Program-made: the position numbers and the translations under genes
The notes under the pieces: model-generated
The model's input: the letters and a program-made list of their open reading frames with translations, nothing else
What the model was told of the DNA's origin: nothing
Database searches by the model: none
In this document: positions 25,869-36,485 of the stretch, in pieces
Position numbering within the stretch: position 1 is the stretch's first letter
Layout: each line of letters opens with the position of its first letter
NCBI GenBank assembly: GCA_947448625.1
Contig: CANFOT010000005.1
Coordinates: 42,568-106,567, forward strand
Direction: 5' to 3'
Length of the DNA stretch: 64,000 nucleotides
Origin: Burkholderiaceae bacterium
GTDB taxonomy: Bacteria; Pseudomonadota; Gammaproteobacteria; Burkholderiales; Burkholderiaceae

Positions 25869-26912
25869 ATGAGTTCACAACCCCAAGCCACCCCAAAAGC
25901 CACATCTGGGTGGAAAGCAATCCTCAAGCGGGCCTGGCCCACTATTCGCATTTTGCTATCTGTCGGCCTTCTGTGGAAAGCAAGCAGCGGAATCGATTGG
26001 CATGCACTTTTAGATTCAGGAATTCAAATGCAGCCCTGGTGGTTTATGGCTGCGGTCCTAACCATGTTGAGCGCCTTTATTTGTGGCGGATTGCGCTGGG
26101 GATTTTTGATGCGCAAGGTCGGCTTTCACGGAAGTCTCACAAAATTTGTGGTCCTCTACTTTGCTGGTGGACTGATTAACCAAGGCTTGCCAAGTACGCT
26201 TGGCGGAGATAGCTATCGTGCCATTACAGCAACCCATTTAAATGGCAGCGGCAAATTAACCGAAGCAAAGGAGCTCGATGAAGAACTTCATCACTCAGTT
26301 GACTTGGAGCATGCCGCCCCCAAACTGCGCCTGAGTTTTTCAATGGTTTTGGTAGACCGCCTCCTTGGTTTAGCGGGAAATAATTTACTGGGCGGACTCG
26401 GTCTGATTCTAGGTGGTGCAACTTTAGCTGCCTGGGGAACAGACTTGGGTTACGGCGTCACTGGCATCATGGTTGTAGCGGGTTTATTTATCGCTGCAAT
26501 TTTGGCCTGGGGTCCTAGCTGCAATCTCTTGCAAAAATTATTGGACCGCCTGCAAATGAACCACGCCCTGCCAGGCATTAAGCTGGCGTTTTCTTGGCCC
26601 ATGAATGTGGCACAGGCTGCATTTGCAATTGGGATTCACTTTCTCACGATCTTGACACTCTTATGTTGTCTAAAGGCGTATGGAGTAGATGCCCCCATTG
26701 AAGCTCTCATGATTGGATTGCCCGCTCTGAGTCTGCTACTGATGCTCCCCATCAGCATCTCCGGCTGGGGCCTGCGAGAGGCCACACTTTCCTCCGTTCT
26801 GGCATTGTGGGGTGTAAGCCCATCCATCACCGTCCTGGCCTCCATTAGCTACGGCGCCATTACAGTCCTATCTGTATTACCTGGCGCTTACTTTTTATTA
26901 AAACGGAAATAA
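25869..26912 (+). CDS. UPF0104 / lysylphosphatidylglycerol synthetase TM-region-like flippase protein
   Basis: A 347-residue membrane protein with about eight helices. Family features are FAGGLINQGLPSTLGGDSYRAI, SMVLVDRLLGLAGNNLLGGLGL and MLPISISGWGLREATL. The family includes the membrane domain of MprF and YbhN, which are thought to move lipids across the membrane. It has an acidic/His-rich cytoplasmic insert (EAKELDEELHHSVDLEHA) that is unusual in length. It follows the GT39 gene by 60 bases and precedes the GT9 gene by 17. Confidence 0.8.
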   Translation: MSSQPQATPKATSGWKAILKRAWPTIRILLSVGLLWKASSGIDWHALLDSGIQMQPWWFMAAVLTMLSAFICGGLRWGFLMRKVGFHGSLTKFVVLYFAGGLINQGLPSTLGGDSYRAITATHLNGSGKLTEAKELDEELHHSVDLEHAAPKLRLSFSMVLVDRLLGLAGNNLLGGLGLILGGATLAAWGTDLGYGVTGIMVVAGLFIAAILAWGPSCNLLQKLLDRLQMNHALPGIKLAFSWPMNVAQAAFAIGIHFLTILTLLCCLKAYGVDAPIEALMIGLPALSLLLMLPISISGWGLREATLSSVLALWGVSPSITVLASISYGAITVLSVLPGAYFLLKRK

Positions 26913-26929
26913 TTCTTTAGAGCCCTACT

Positions 26930-28189
26930 ATGAGCATTAGCGTTAACACCATGCGTGCAATCGACCACTGGGTCGGGGTACCACTCTGCGCAGTAGCAAG
27001 TCCAATAGTTACCTTGGTTGATCGCGTCAAGAATATCTTTACTCGCGACCTAGAAGCCCCACGCAAACTACTCTTCATTGAATTATCGGAAATGGGTAGC
27101 GCCATCTTGGTTGATCCAGCCATGCGCAATGCACAGGCCCGTGGTGCTGAATTATTTTTCCTGATATTCAAAAGTAATCGCGCCAGCCTCTCTTTACTAA
27201 ATACGGTCAAGCCTGAGAATATTTTTACAATTGACTCTTCCAGCCTGGGTGGCTTGATTATAGATACATTTAAATTTTTAATAGTAGCCCGCAAACACCA
27301 GATAGATACCGTAGTTGATTTGGAATTATTCTCCCGATTTACTGCGCTACTCACAGGTCTTTGTGGTGCACGTCGTCGCGTGGGTTATCACATCTTTCAT
27401 GGTGAGGGCTTGTGGCGCGGATTTATGCTAACTCGTAAAGTGCATTACAACCCGCACATCCATATTACGAAGAATTTCCTGTCTCTGATTCATGCGGCAT
27501 TTGCCAAAGAGATTGAAGTGCCATTTAGCAAAATCCATATTGCAGATTCTGAAGTTCACTTAGAGCAAGCAGTAATTGATCCGACAGTCTTGAACAAAGT
27601 GAGCGAGCGCATTGAGAAACTTGCCGCAGATGCCAGCATTGCATTTAAGCAAGGTCAGCAACGCCTCATTTTGGTAAATCCCAATGCCAGCGACTTATTG
27701 CCGCAAAGACGTTGGGCGCAGCAGCGCTTTTCTGAGCTCATTCAAGGATTAAACCAACGCTATCCAAACGATCTCATCCTCATCACTGGCTCCCCCGCTG
27801 AATTTCAGTATGTTGAAAAGGTGCGTGTAGTTGCCAATGTTAATAATGCCCTGAACTTTGCGGGCCAAGTTAGCTTCGCAGAACTGCCGCCGCTCTACAC
27901 GCTATCTGATGTCATGGTAACCAACGATTCTGGTCCCGGCCACTTCTCTGCTGTTACTCCATTGCGTACAGTCGTCCTATTCGGACCAGAAACCCCGGCA
28001 CTCTATGGATCGGTTGGTAAGTCAATTTCGATTACAGCCAATTTAGCATGCTCTCCCTGTGTCAGCGCAGCCAATCATCGCAAGACACCATGTCACGACA
28101 ATGTCTGCATGCAGGCCATTACTGTTGCGCAAGTACTAGAGAAGATGGTGCATCAGCTAAATGAAGCCGATCAAGAGCGGGCACGATAA
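26930..28189 (+). CDS. Glycosyltransferase family 9 (heptosyltransferase-like)
   Basis: A 419-residue GT-B enzyme of family 9. The N-terminal domain has LLFIELSEMGSAILVDPAM in place of the usual GDxxLTTP-type motif, and the C-terminal domain has LVNPNASDLLPQRRWAQQRFSELI, the acceptor/donor site VTNDSGPGHFSAV and FGPETPALYG. Family members add heptose or related sugars to lipid A core. A cluster of cysteines and histidines near the end (CSPCVSAANHRKTPCHDNVC) is common in this subgroup. It is cytoplasmic, with a possible membrane-facing N-terminus. Confidence 0.83.
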   Translation: MSISVNTMRAIDHWVGVPLCAVASPIVTLVDRVKNIFTRDLEAPRKLLFIELSEMGSAILVDPAMRNAQARGAELFFLIFKSNRASLSLLNTVKPENIFTIDSSSLGGLIIDTFKFLIVARKHQIDTVVDLELFSRFTALLTGLCGARRRVGYHIFHGEGLWRGFMLTRKVHYNPHIHITKNFLSLIHAAFAKEIEVPFSKIHIADSEVHLEQAVIDPTVLNKVSERIEKLAADASIAFKQGQQRLILVNPNASDLLPQRRWAQQRFSELIQGLNQRYPNDLILITGSPAEFQYVEKVRVVANVNNALNFAGQVSFAELPPLYTLSDVMVTNDSGPGHFSAVTPLRTVVLFGPETPALYGSVGKSISITANLACSPCVSAANHRKTPCHDNVCMQAITVAQVLEKMVHQLNEADQERAR

Positions 28190-28194
28190 TTCGC

Positions 28195-28992
28195 ATGATT
28201 GAGCAGCGCAAATCGGTTTTAGCAATTGCATCTTTTTGGACCTGGTGTATTCCGCTTTTACCACTGGGGCTAGCAATTGCTATTTACTATGCCGAATTAC
28301 AAACCTCGACATTTTTATTCATCAATCGATATACCCAGCTTCTTCCAGACACCTTATGGACTTGGCTTACTTTCATAGGTAATGGCTGGGGTATCTTTGC
28401 ACTTTGCTTCCCTCTTTTGTTGTTGGCACCCCGATTACTGAGCGCCGGCCTTTTAGCCTCACTCATTGGTGGCGCGTTTAGCCAAATCATTAAACCTTTT
28501 TTAGACTTCCCTCGCCCTGCTGGGGTATTAGCTCTGGAAGATTTCTATCGCATTGGCGAGCCCTTGCTGCATAGGGCCATGCCCTCCGGCCACACACTCA
28601 CAGCTTTTGCGGTCGCTTCTGGAATTTACTTTGCAAGTGATCGAGAAAAAAGATCGTCTTTGTGGTGGGTCTTCATCATTGCCGGCTTTGCAGGCATCTC
28701 ACGCAACGCACTTGGCGCTCACTGGTTTACCGATGTACTGGCAGGCTGCGCTATTGGACTGTGGTCGGGGATGCTTGGTGCTGTAGTAGCTCAATTCATT
28801 CCGGATACCCAGCTAGCACCTAATAAAATTGGCCCCCGCTTGCTTGCATTCGGAGGTCTCGTGACAATCTACGCCCTACTTACACAAACCTTAGACTCCG
28901 AACTGAATCAGTCTTTGCAGTATGCCTGTGTGGCATTAATTAGTATCACCCTGACTTTATTTATTAAAGCGCAAAAACCTAAGGCTATTTAA
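28195..28992 (+). CDS. PAP2-family membrane phosphatase
   Basis: A 265-residue membrane protein with about seven helices and the complete three-part phosphatase signature: KPFLDFPRP (K-x6-RP), PSGHT, and SRNALGAHWFTD (SR-x5-H-x3-D). Enzymes of this type dephosphorylate undecaprenyl pyrophosphate, phosphatidic acid or lipid A phosphate at the periplasmic face. The genomic setting with GT39, flippase-like and GT9 genes favours a polyprenyl-phosphate or lipid A substrate. It is five bases after the GT9 gene and two bases before rlmJ. Confidence 0.85.
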   Translation: MIEQRKSVLAIASFWTWCIPLLPLGLAIAIYYAELQTSTFLFINRYTQLLPDTLWTWLTFIGNGWGIFALCFPLLLLAPRLLSAGLLASLIGGAFSQIIKPFLDFPRPAGVLALEDFYRIGEPLLHRAMPSGHTLTAFAVASGIYFASDREKRSSLWWVFIIAGFAGISRNALGAHWFTDVLAGCAIGLWSGMLGAVVAQFIPDTQLAPNKIGPRLLAFGGLVTIYALLTQTLDSELNQSLQYACVALISITLTLFIKAQKPKAI

Positions 28993-28994
28993 AG

Positions 28995-29861
28995 ATGTTT
29001 AGTTATCGCCATGCTTTTCATGCAGGTAGTCATGCTGACATCCTGAAGCATCTCGTATTGATTCATCTAGTTGACTACCTACAAGAAAAACCGGGTGCCC
29101 TGACTATTGTTGACACGCATGCTGGCGCTGGAATTTACAGTCTAGTAGATGGCTTTGCTACAGTCAGCAAAGAGGCGGACCAAGGAATTGATCGCTTAGC
29201 TACATTTGCCAAGAATAACCCTGTAAGCTCAGGGATTGCCAATTACCTCGATTGCATTCGCGTAGAGAATGCTGAGGATGACATCACGGTCTACCCAGGA
29301 TCCCCATTTATTTTGGCGCACTTACTCAGAACGCAGGATCGCCTGAAGCTCTTTGAGCTACATCCTAAGGAGATTGATATCTTGCGCCATAACATCGGCG
29401 AACTTAGGCAGTCGAAGCAAATCGACATTTATGCAGAGGACAGCTTTGCAAGGTTGAAGGGGTTAATGCCGCCACCCAGCAGACGTGGGCTGGTATTGAT
29501 TGACCCCTCTTATGAAGATAAGCAAGACTACCGATATCTCGAAACCGCTATGGAGGAAGCGCTACACCGCTTTGCTACCGGGTGTTATGCAATCTGGTAT
29601 CCATGTCTCTCCAGAAGAGAATCAGCCGCCCTACCGGATCATATGAAAAAGATTGCAGCGGCCCATAAGCGCTCTTGGCTACATGTTGAACTTCGAGTTG
29701 AAAACGCACCTAAAGAGCGTCGGCTTCAGGCCAGTGGCATGTTTGTCATAAATCCACCCTGGACCCTAGAAAAACAGCTAGCCGAAAGTCTACCCATTCT
29801 CGTTAAAGCGCTGGGGCAAGATAGTGGCGCTGGATTTGTATTAAAGAGCTTTGAGGCTTAA
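28995..29861 (+). CDS. rlmJ: 23S rRNA (adenine(2030)-N6)-methyltransferase RlmJ
   Basis: A 288-residue methyltransferase. The N-terminus MFSYRHAFHAGSHADILKH is diagnostic of RlmJ. VDTHAGAGIYSL is the AdoMet-binding motif and LVLIDPSYEDK is the adenine-binding catalytic DPPY-like motif. A conserved MFVINPPWTLE follows near the C-terminus. It methylates A2030 of 23S rRNA during ribosome assembly. It starts two bases after the PAP2 stop, so translation is probably coupled. Confidence 0.93.
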   Translation: MFSYRHAFHAGSHADILKHLVLIHLVDYLQEKPGALTIVDTHAGAGIYSLVDGFATVSKEADQGIDRLATFAKNNPVSSGIANYLDCIRVENAEDDITVYPGSPFILAHLLRTQDRLKLFELHPKEIDILRHNIGELRQSKQIDIYAEDSFARLKGLMPPPSRRGLVLIDPSYEDKQDYRYLETAMEEALHRFATGCYAIWYPCLSRRESAALPDHMKKIAAAHKRSWLHVELRVENAPKERRLQASGMFVINPPWTLEKQLAESLPILVKALGQDSGAGFVLKSFEA

Positions 29862-29876
29862 AACTTTAGGGTCTTT

Positions 29877-30512
29877 TTAGTCCAGCACCTGGATCAGGAT
29901 TTCATTACGACGCATGAATGGCAAAGTCCAAGGTGGGTTATAGCGCGCAAACTGAGGCTCACCAATTGGCTTTAAATTCTTAGTCTTGATCCAATCGCGC
30001 AGCGCCTGAGTTTTTTCCTTCACCTTCTCTTCATTATAAAAACCAGAAAAGGTAATTACCGCCCTTTTCTCTGCAGGCACTTCTCTTATTTTGATCTGCG
30101 GATTTATCGGCTTAGGTAAGCTTGCCATGGTGTATTCCGAGGGCATCACAAAGGACACAGTCCATTGATTGCCAGCGCCCACAGGAAGCATGTTGCTCTC
30201 GATGATTACAGGAGCAGTCATGGCAATCTTCGCACTCTTATTTTGATCGCTTGGCTCTATTCCAACGGGGGCGGTCATTGAAATTTTTTCAGAGACCTGA
30301 TTACTCCCAAAGATATAAGCGGCAATTAAGCGAAATCCCTGGCTAGAAGCGGCATCTAAGTCACCGCCCACTTTGACTTCCGCAGCAATGAGGGGCGCAT
30401 AGGAACGCAACTCAAATGGTTCAGATTTATCGAGAAGGACGTACTTTGGTTCTTCGACCGCCATTGCAGCACTCGCAATCAATAAGCTGGTTAAAAATGC
30501 TAATACTCGCAA
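29877..30512 (-). CDS. SOUL heme-binding family protein, exported
   Basis: A 211-residue SOUL-family protein with a Sec signal peptide (MRVLAFLTSLLIASAAMA). Conserved segments are VLLDKSEPFELRSYAPLIAAEV, GFRLIAAYIFGSNQVSEKISMTAPV, VSFVMPSEYTMASLPKP, and YNPPWTLPFMRRNEILI. Relatives bind heme or other porphyrins. The start appears to be TTG with AGGGG seven bases upstream; no ATG is available before the signal peptide. It is the last gene of the queE-queD-tadA-ldcA-SOUL run. Confidence 0.82.
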   Translation of the reverse strand: MRVLAFLTSLLIASAAMAVEEPKYVLLDKSEPFELRSYAPLIAAEVKVGGDLDAASSQGFRLIAAYIFGSNQVSEKISMTAPVGIEPSDQNKSAKIAMTAPVIIESNMLPVGAGNQWTVSFVMPSEYTMASLPKPINPQIKIREVPAEKRAVITFSGFYNEEKVKEKTQALRDWIKTKNLKPIGEPQFARYNPPWTLPFMRRNEILIQVLD

Positions 30513-30536
30513 ATGGAGCCCCTTAATAAGGATTTT

Positions 30537-32406
<1,870 letters not shown>

Positions 32407-32447
32407 AATTACTCTTCTGAATACTTAAATACTGCTTTATAAAACCG

Positions 32448-33101
32448 CTATCGAATACCGATTATTTTATGGGTCTGCACACTCAAGCGCCACAATGGCC
32501 GCTTTTGACATAGGCGAACTGCCAATGCCATATTGTCTTGGAGATTTGGACCATCCATCGCCTGCAAAAATCGATTGCGGTAATCCATCTTCTCAAATCG
32601 AGCCAATAGAGTCTCAATGGAACTATGGCTAGCTTGAGGAATAACAAGCTTAATCTCATCAGCCTGCAATACAAGCAGCTCAGAGCCAGCTTTAGGGCTT
32701 ACGCATACCCAGTCAATCCCATTGGGAACTTTGATCGTTCCATTAGTTTCAATAGCAACAGCAAAGCCTTTTGCATGCAAAGCATCAATCAACGCAGCAT
32801 CAAGTTGCAGCAATGGTTCTCCGCCAGTAAAAACAACATAGCGTTGCTGAGGACCGGCCGAAGTGCTGTTCCATGCCTCCTCTATGGCGTCCGCTAACTG
32901 AGAGGCGGTTTCAAACTTTCCACCACCAGCACCATCACTGCCCACAAAGTCGGTATCGCAAAATTGGCAAACTGCAGTGGCACGATCTTCTTCTCGACCA
33001 CTCCATAGGTTGCAGCCAGAAAAACGACAAAATACAGCCGCACGACCAGCATGGGCGCCCTCACCCTGAAGGGTCGGAAAGAGTTCTTTTACGGTATACA
33101 T
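32448..33101 (-). CDS. queE: 7-carboxy-7-deazaguanine synthase QueE
   Basis: A 217-residue radical SAM enzyme that contracts the 6-carboxytetrahydropterin ring to 7-carboxy-7-deazaguanine. The N-terminus MYTVKELFPTLQGEGAHAGR is diagnostic. The cluster-binding region CRFSGCNLWSG ... CQFCDTDF has the extended spacing seen in QueE of many proteobacteria rather than the simple CxxxCxxC. FTGGEPLLQL and ETNGT contact AdoMet and substrate. Confidence 0.92.
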   Translation of the reverse strand: MYTVKELFPTLQGEGAHAGRAAVFCRFSGCNLWSGREEDRATAVCQFCDTDFVGSDGAGGGKFETASQLADAIEEAWNSTSAGPQQRYVVFTGGEPLLQLDAALIDALHAKGFAVAIETNGTIKVPNGIDWVCVSPKAGSELLVLQADEIKLVIPQASHSSIETLLARFEKMDYRNRFLQAMDGPNLQDNMALAVRLCQKRPLWRLSVQTHKIIGIR

Positions 33102-33129
33102 AGCTAAGTGCTGATTTTAAGCGCTTTAC

Positions 33130-33858
33130 TTACTTCCAGGACACAAGTTCCCACTCTAAATAATCTTCCCAAAGGGCGTTACTCCAGAACATACCAGCCC
33201 ATAGATAGCGTCCGTAGCCACGGCGGATGACCCAACGACCTACCTCAGGTGATAGCCACATATCTTCCTGGCGATAGCTGGCCACCCTAAAAACGTCATT
33301 GCTCTCAAAATAAGGTGCTTCATTTCGATATTTCAAGGTGGAAAATTGACCCGCAGGGACAGTTACGCCCTCCCACTGAAGCGCTGACACACTCAAGCCC
33401 CAGTAATAACTACTATCAGGGTAAGCAACAACTTGGTAACGAGTGCGGTAAAAGCCTGACCATCCCGGAACCATCTGCTCAGGCCACAAAGGTAAGGCCT
33501 GCTGAAATTTTTGAGGAGGGCTCCAATGTGGATCCTGAAGGATATAACCCCAAGGCTCCTGGATTTCATCTGGAAGTGGCCCAGCTTTTAAACCGCTTCG
33601 TTGAATCCGAACCTGAGACCCTATGGAAACCACTTTTTCAGTAACAATATCAACCAACTCTTGATTGAAAACATTGCGAACGTGATAGACCCATTGCTGC
33701 CCCACTTGTGGCGCCCTCACCGCAGGAGGGTTTATGGGCTGAGGCAAGGGTGTTGAGGGCGGATAAGGCTGCGCAGAGATACAGGCTGCCAGCAAAGCTG
33801 GCAATCCCAGCAATAGAAGTTTTGATACAGCGTTTATTTGTAAGAGCTGAGTTGCCAC
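33130..33858 (-). CDS. Putative lipoprotein, paralogue of the next gene upstream (Sec type)
   Basis: A 242-residue protein of unknown function. The likely start is GTG at 33858 with AAGG ten bases upstream; it overlaps the upstream paralogue by 25 bases. The N-terminus ends in LLLLGLPALLAAC, a Sec lipoprotein signal. The mature part is beta-rich and Trp/Tyr-rich, with RAPQVGQQWVYHVRN, LPLWPEQMVPGW, EGVTVPAGQFSTLKYRNE and SPEVGRWVIRRG. The same blocks occur in the neighbour, so the two arose by tandem duplication. No catalytic motif is evident. Confidence 0.75.
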   Translation of the reverse strand: MATQLLQINAVSKLLLLGLPALLAACISAQPYPPSTPLPQPINPPAVRAPQVGQQWVYHVRNVFNQELVDIVTEKVVSIGSQVRIQRSGLKAGPLPDEIQEPWGYILQDPHWSPPQKFQQALPLWPEQMVPGWSGFYRTRYQVVAYPDSSYYWGLSVSALQWEGVTVPAGQFSTLKYRNEAPYFESNDVFRVASYRQEDMWLSPEVGRWVIRRGYGRYLWAGMFWSNALWEDYLEWELVSWK

Positions 33859-34532
33859 TGATAACTACCTTCTAGGATTGCACCCCCAATTTGCCCTTGA
33901 ATTTGATAGGAGCCAGATGCTTCTCGGGCAACCCAACGACCAATCTGCGGAGCAAACCACACCGTGTCTTTGCGGATGCAATCGACTTTATTTGGATCAT
34001 CACTCTCATAATTAATGAGCGTTTGAAAACGCAGTGCTACAAACTCTCCGGCTGGAACAGTAATTTTTTCCCAGCCCTGAACGCTCATATATTCCTGCCA
34101 ATTCATTCTGTATTCAGGATTTCCAGCAATGCTGTATTTAGTGGTGAACTGCTTTCCCCAATTAACAGAAAGTTGCTCCGGCCAAAGCGGCAAAGATGGA
34201 TTGAAATTCAGTAAGCGTGGCCACTGGGTATCTGTAGAAACCATGCCCCATGAAGTTTGTACTTCACTAGGCAATTGGGTGCCATCAGATGTCATACGGT
34301 CAATCACAATATTGGAGCCAATACTGGCAACACGTTCATTGATAACATCCAAGGTTTTGCCATTGAAGGCATCCCTCTTAATATAAGTCCACTCCTGCCC
34401 CACTTGCGGCAGACGAACTAAGGGAAGAGGCTTTGGTTGAGTCACTGGAATGCCATGCTCATAAGAAAGACCACCACAAGCTACTGGGGCCAAAGCGGCT
34501 GATGCGATGAAAGTGCGGCGAGATAAATTCAT
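33834..34532 (-). CDS. Putative lipoprotein, paralogue of the next gene downstream (Tat-like signal)
   Basis: A 232-residue protein of unknown function, clearly homologous to its downstream neighbour. The start ATG at 34532 follows AGGGG. The N-terminus MNLSRRTFIASAALAPVACGG has twin arginines and a lipobox-like cysteine, so it may be exported by Tat as a lipoprotein, whereas its paralogue has a plain Sec signal. Shared blocks are RLPQVGQEWTYIKRD, LPLWPEQLSVNW, EKITVPAGEFVALRF and APQIGRWVAREAS. The repeated pattern suggests an immunoglobulin-like or lipocalin-like beta fold, but this is a guess. Confidence 0.75.
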   Translation of the reverse strand: MNLSRRTFIASAALAPVACGGLSYEHGIPVTQPKPLPLVRLPQVGQEWTYIKRDAFNGKTLDVINERVASIGSNIVIDRMTSDGTQLPSEVQTSWGMVSTDTQWPRLLNFNPSLPLWPEQLSVNWGKQFTTKYSIAGNPEYRMNWQEYMSVQGWEKITVPAGEFVALRFQTLINYESDDPNKVDCIRKDTVWFAPQIGRWVAREASGSYQIQGQIGGAILEGSYQWQLSSYK

Positions 34533-34589
34533 GGTTCTACCCCTAGAGATTGAATGAAGTAACTGAGAAAAGATTAGCTATGCAAAAGT

Positions 34590-36485
34590 TTATATATATC
34601 TCAATATTTTGGCTATTTTATTGCGCCCCACTGAGGCCTTTGGAATTTCAGGCATATCAAACCAGCGATGCACATCCTCCTCAAAGCCAACACCATGCAT
34701 AAAGTTATAAATCGCTTTTTTAAGGCCCGCACCAAGAAGCTCATGATCAACACCGCTCGGATCAATAAATGCGACATCATTTTTTGCAAAACTGATCTCC
34801 GGCAAGGGCACCAAAGAAATACCATAGGCTTTTGGATCTAGACCTACTGGGGAATGCACAGTACATGTAAATCGATGAAAGAAACCACTCTGAATACACC
34901 CATTTTCAAAAAGCTGACGAACGTACTCAAGAGAATCGACAGTTTCTTGAACAGTTTGTGTGGGGAACCCATACATCAGATAAGCGTGGACCAGGATGCC
35001 TGCATCAGAAAAGCCTTTAGTCACTTGAGCAACTTGCTCAACTGAAACACCTTTTTTCATGAGGTCTAGCAGCCTATCTGATGCCACCTCCAATCCACCA
35101 GACATAGCTATACAGCCGCTTTGTGCCAGCAACTCGCTTAACTCAGGAGTAAATGTTTTCTCAAATCGGATATTTCCCCACCAAGAAATTACCACCTTGC
35201 GACGAATTAATTCCTCAGCAAGGGCTTTTAATATTTTAGGCGGCGCTGCCTCATCCACAAAATGAAAGCCGGTCTGGCCAGTCTCTGCAACAATTGCCTC
35301 AATGCGATCAACTAGAAGGCTTGCTGAAGCAGTTTCGTAACGAGAAATGTAATCCAGACTTACATCACAGAAACTGCACTTTTTCCAATAACAGCCATGG
35401 GCCACAGTGAGCTTGTTCCAACGCCCATCACTCCACAGACGATGCATGGGATTGAGCATATCCAATAATGATAAATAGGAATTCAGTGGCAGGCCATCCC
35501 ACGTTGCAGTTCCCACGTCCTCAAAAGGAACATCAGGCTCCTGCCAGTTAACATAGCGGACCTGATGATTCGCATTGCAAATAAATGTACGAACCAATCT
35601 CTCCGCAGAGCGCTTGCCGCTTAAATGCTCTATCAGCGCAAGTAAAGGTCGCTCACCAGAATCCAGGGTGATGTAATCCACAAAATCAAATATGCGGGAA
35701 TCGCTTAACTCACGTAACTCCGTATTAACGTACCCGCCACCAAGACCAATTTTGATGCTGGGGTAATGTAGCTTGATGGTTTGAGCAATTCGCAATGCGG
35801 CGTACATTGCGCCAGGAAATGGAACCGACAATAGAACGAGAGTTGGCTTATGTTTCTCAATTGAAGACTTTGTTAGATCTTGCAAATGCAAGTCCATTAA
35901 TGTGGGGTTAGCCATCAAGGCATCCGCCAAAGGCGTAAACGTAGGCTGGCTACCCGCCAATGATTCTGCATAGCGGACAAATTCAAAACGCTCATCTACC
36001 GCATCACGGAGTACATCGGATAAATCATTGAGGTATAGAGTTGCCAAATGACGCGCTCGATCCTGGGAGCCTAATGCGCCAAATGCCCAGGCCAATGAAT
36101 CGCCATCCCCTTCCTCATCGTAAGCATCTAAAGATACAAAACGTGGGCCCTCGGGCAATAAGCTGCGGCCATTAATGCGATGAGCAAGGGTACTATCGCG
36201 CCCCTGCAAAAATGCAATCACTAAAGCAATGGTACTTTGGTAAGCAGCAAAGTAATCCAGAAAGAAATTGACGCTCCCACTGCGATTTTCTTCGGGGATC
36301 TTCAGTGCTTGATCTTTCATCTCTAGTAAACCTTGCGGAGTAAAGAAACCAAGGACCAAGGCTAATGCCAAGTCTTCTTGAGCTGCATCAAAACCTTGTG
36401 ATCGCAAGAAACCAGTGAGATAAGCCGTTGATGGATACGGCGTATTGAGCTGCGTCATTGGCGGAATGAGGCTGAGAATTTTCAT
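34590..36485 (-). CDS. B12-binding-domain radical SAM protein, unknown function
   Basis: A 631-residue protein. The N-terminal third (MKILSLIPPMTQLNTPYPS ...) and a segment near residues 210-260 (LVLLSVPFPGAMYAALRIAQ, IKIGLGGGYVNTEL) resemble a cobalamin-binding Rossmann domain. The radical SAM core begins at CYWKKCSFC (Cys365, Cys370, Cys373), then GFHFVDEAAPPKIL, ISWWGNIRFEK and MSGGLEVASDRLLDLMKKG. The class includes methylases, cyclases and peptide-modifying enzymes; the substrate is not deducible. Its ATG overlaps the stop of the DUF455 gene by ATGA, so the two are coupled. Confidence 0.85.
   Translation of the reverse strand: MKILSLIPPMTQLNTPYPSTAYLTGFLRSQGFDAAQEDLALALVLGFFTPQGLLEMKDQALKIPEENRSGSVNFFLDYFAAYQSTIALVIAFLQGRDSTLAHRINGRSLLPEGPRFVSLDAYDEEGDGDSLAWAFGALGSQDRARHLATLYLNDLSDVLRDAVDERFEFVRYAESLAGSQPTFTPLADALMANPTLMDLHLQDLTKSSIEKHKPTLVLLSVPFPGAMYAALRIAQTIKLHYPSIKIGLGGGYVNTELRELSDSRIFDFVDYITLDSGERPLLALIEHLSGKRSAERLVRTFICNANHQVRYVNWQEPDVPFEDVGTATWDGLPLNSYLSLLDMLNPMHRLWSDGRWNKLTVAHGCYWKKCSFCDVSLDYISRYETASASLLVDRIEAIVAETGQTGFHFVDEAAPPKILKALAEELIRRKVVISWWGNIRFEKTFTPELSELLAQSGCIAMSGGLEVASDRLLDLMKKGVSVEQVAQVTKGFSDAGILVHAYLMYGFPTQTVQETVDSLEYVRQLFENGCIQSGFFHRFTCTVHSPVGLDPKAYGISLVPLPEISFAKNDVAFIDPSGVDHELLGAGLKKAIYNFMHGVGFEEDVHRWFDMPEIPKASVGRNKIAKILRYI

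Noticed and set aside
26917-27354. 145-codon ORF antisense to the GT9 gene
   Set aside because: Overlaps a conserved glycosyltransferase and has no supporting motif.
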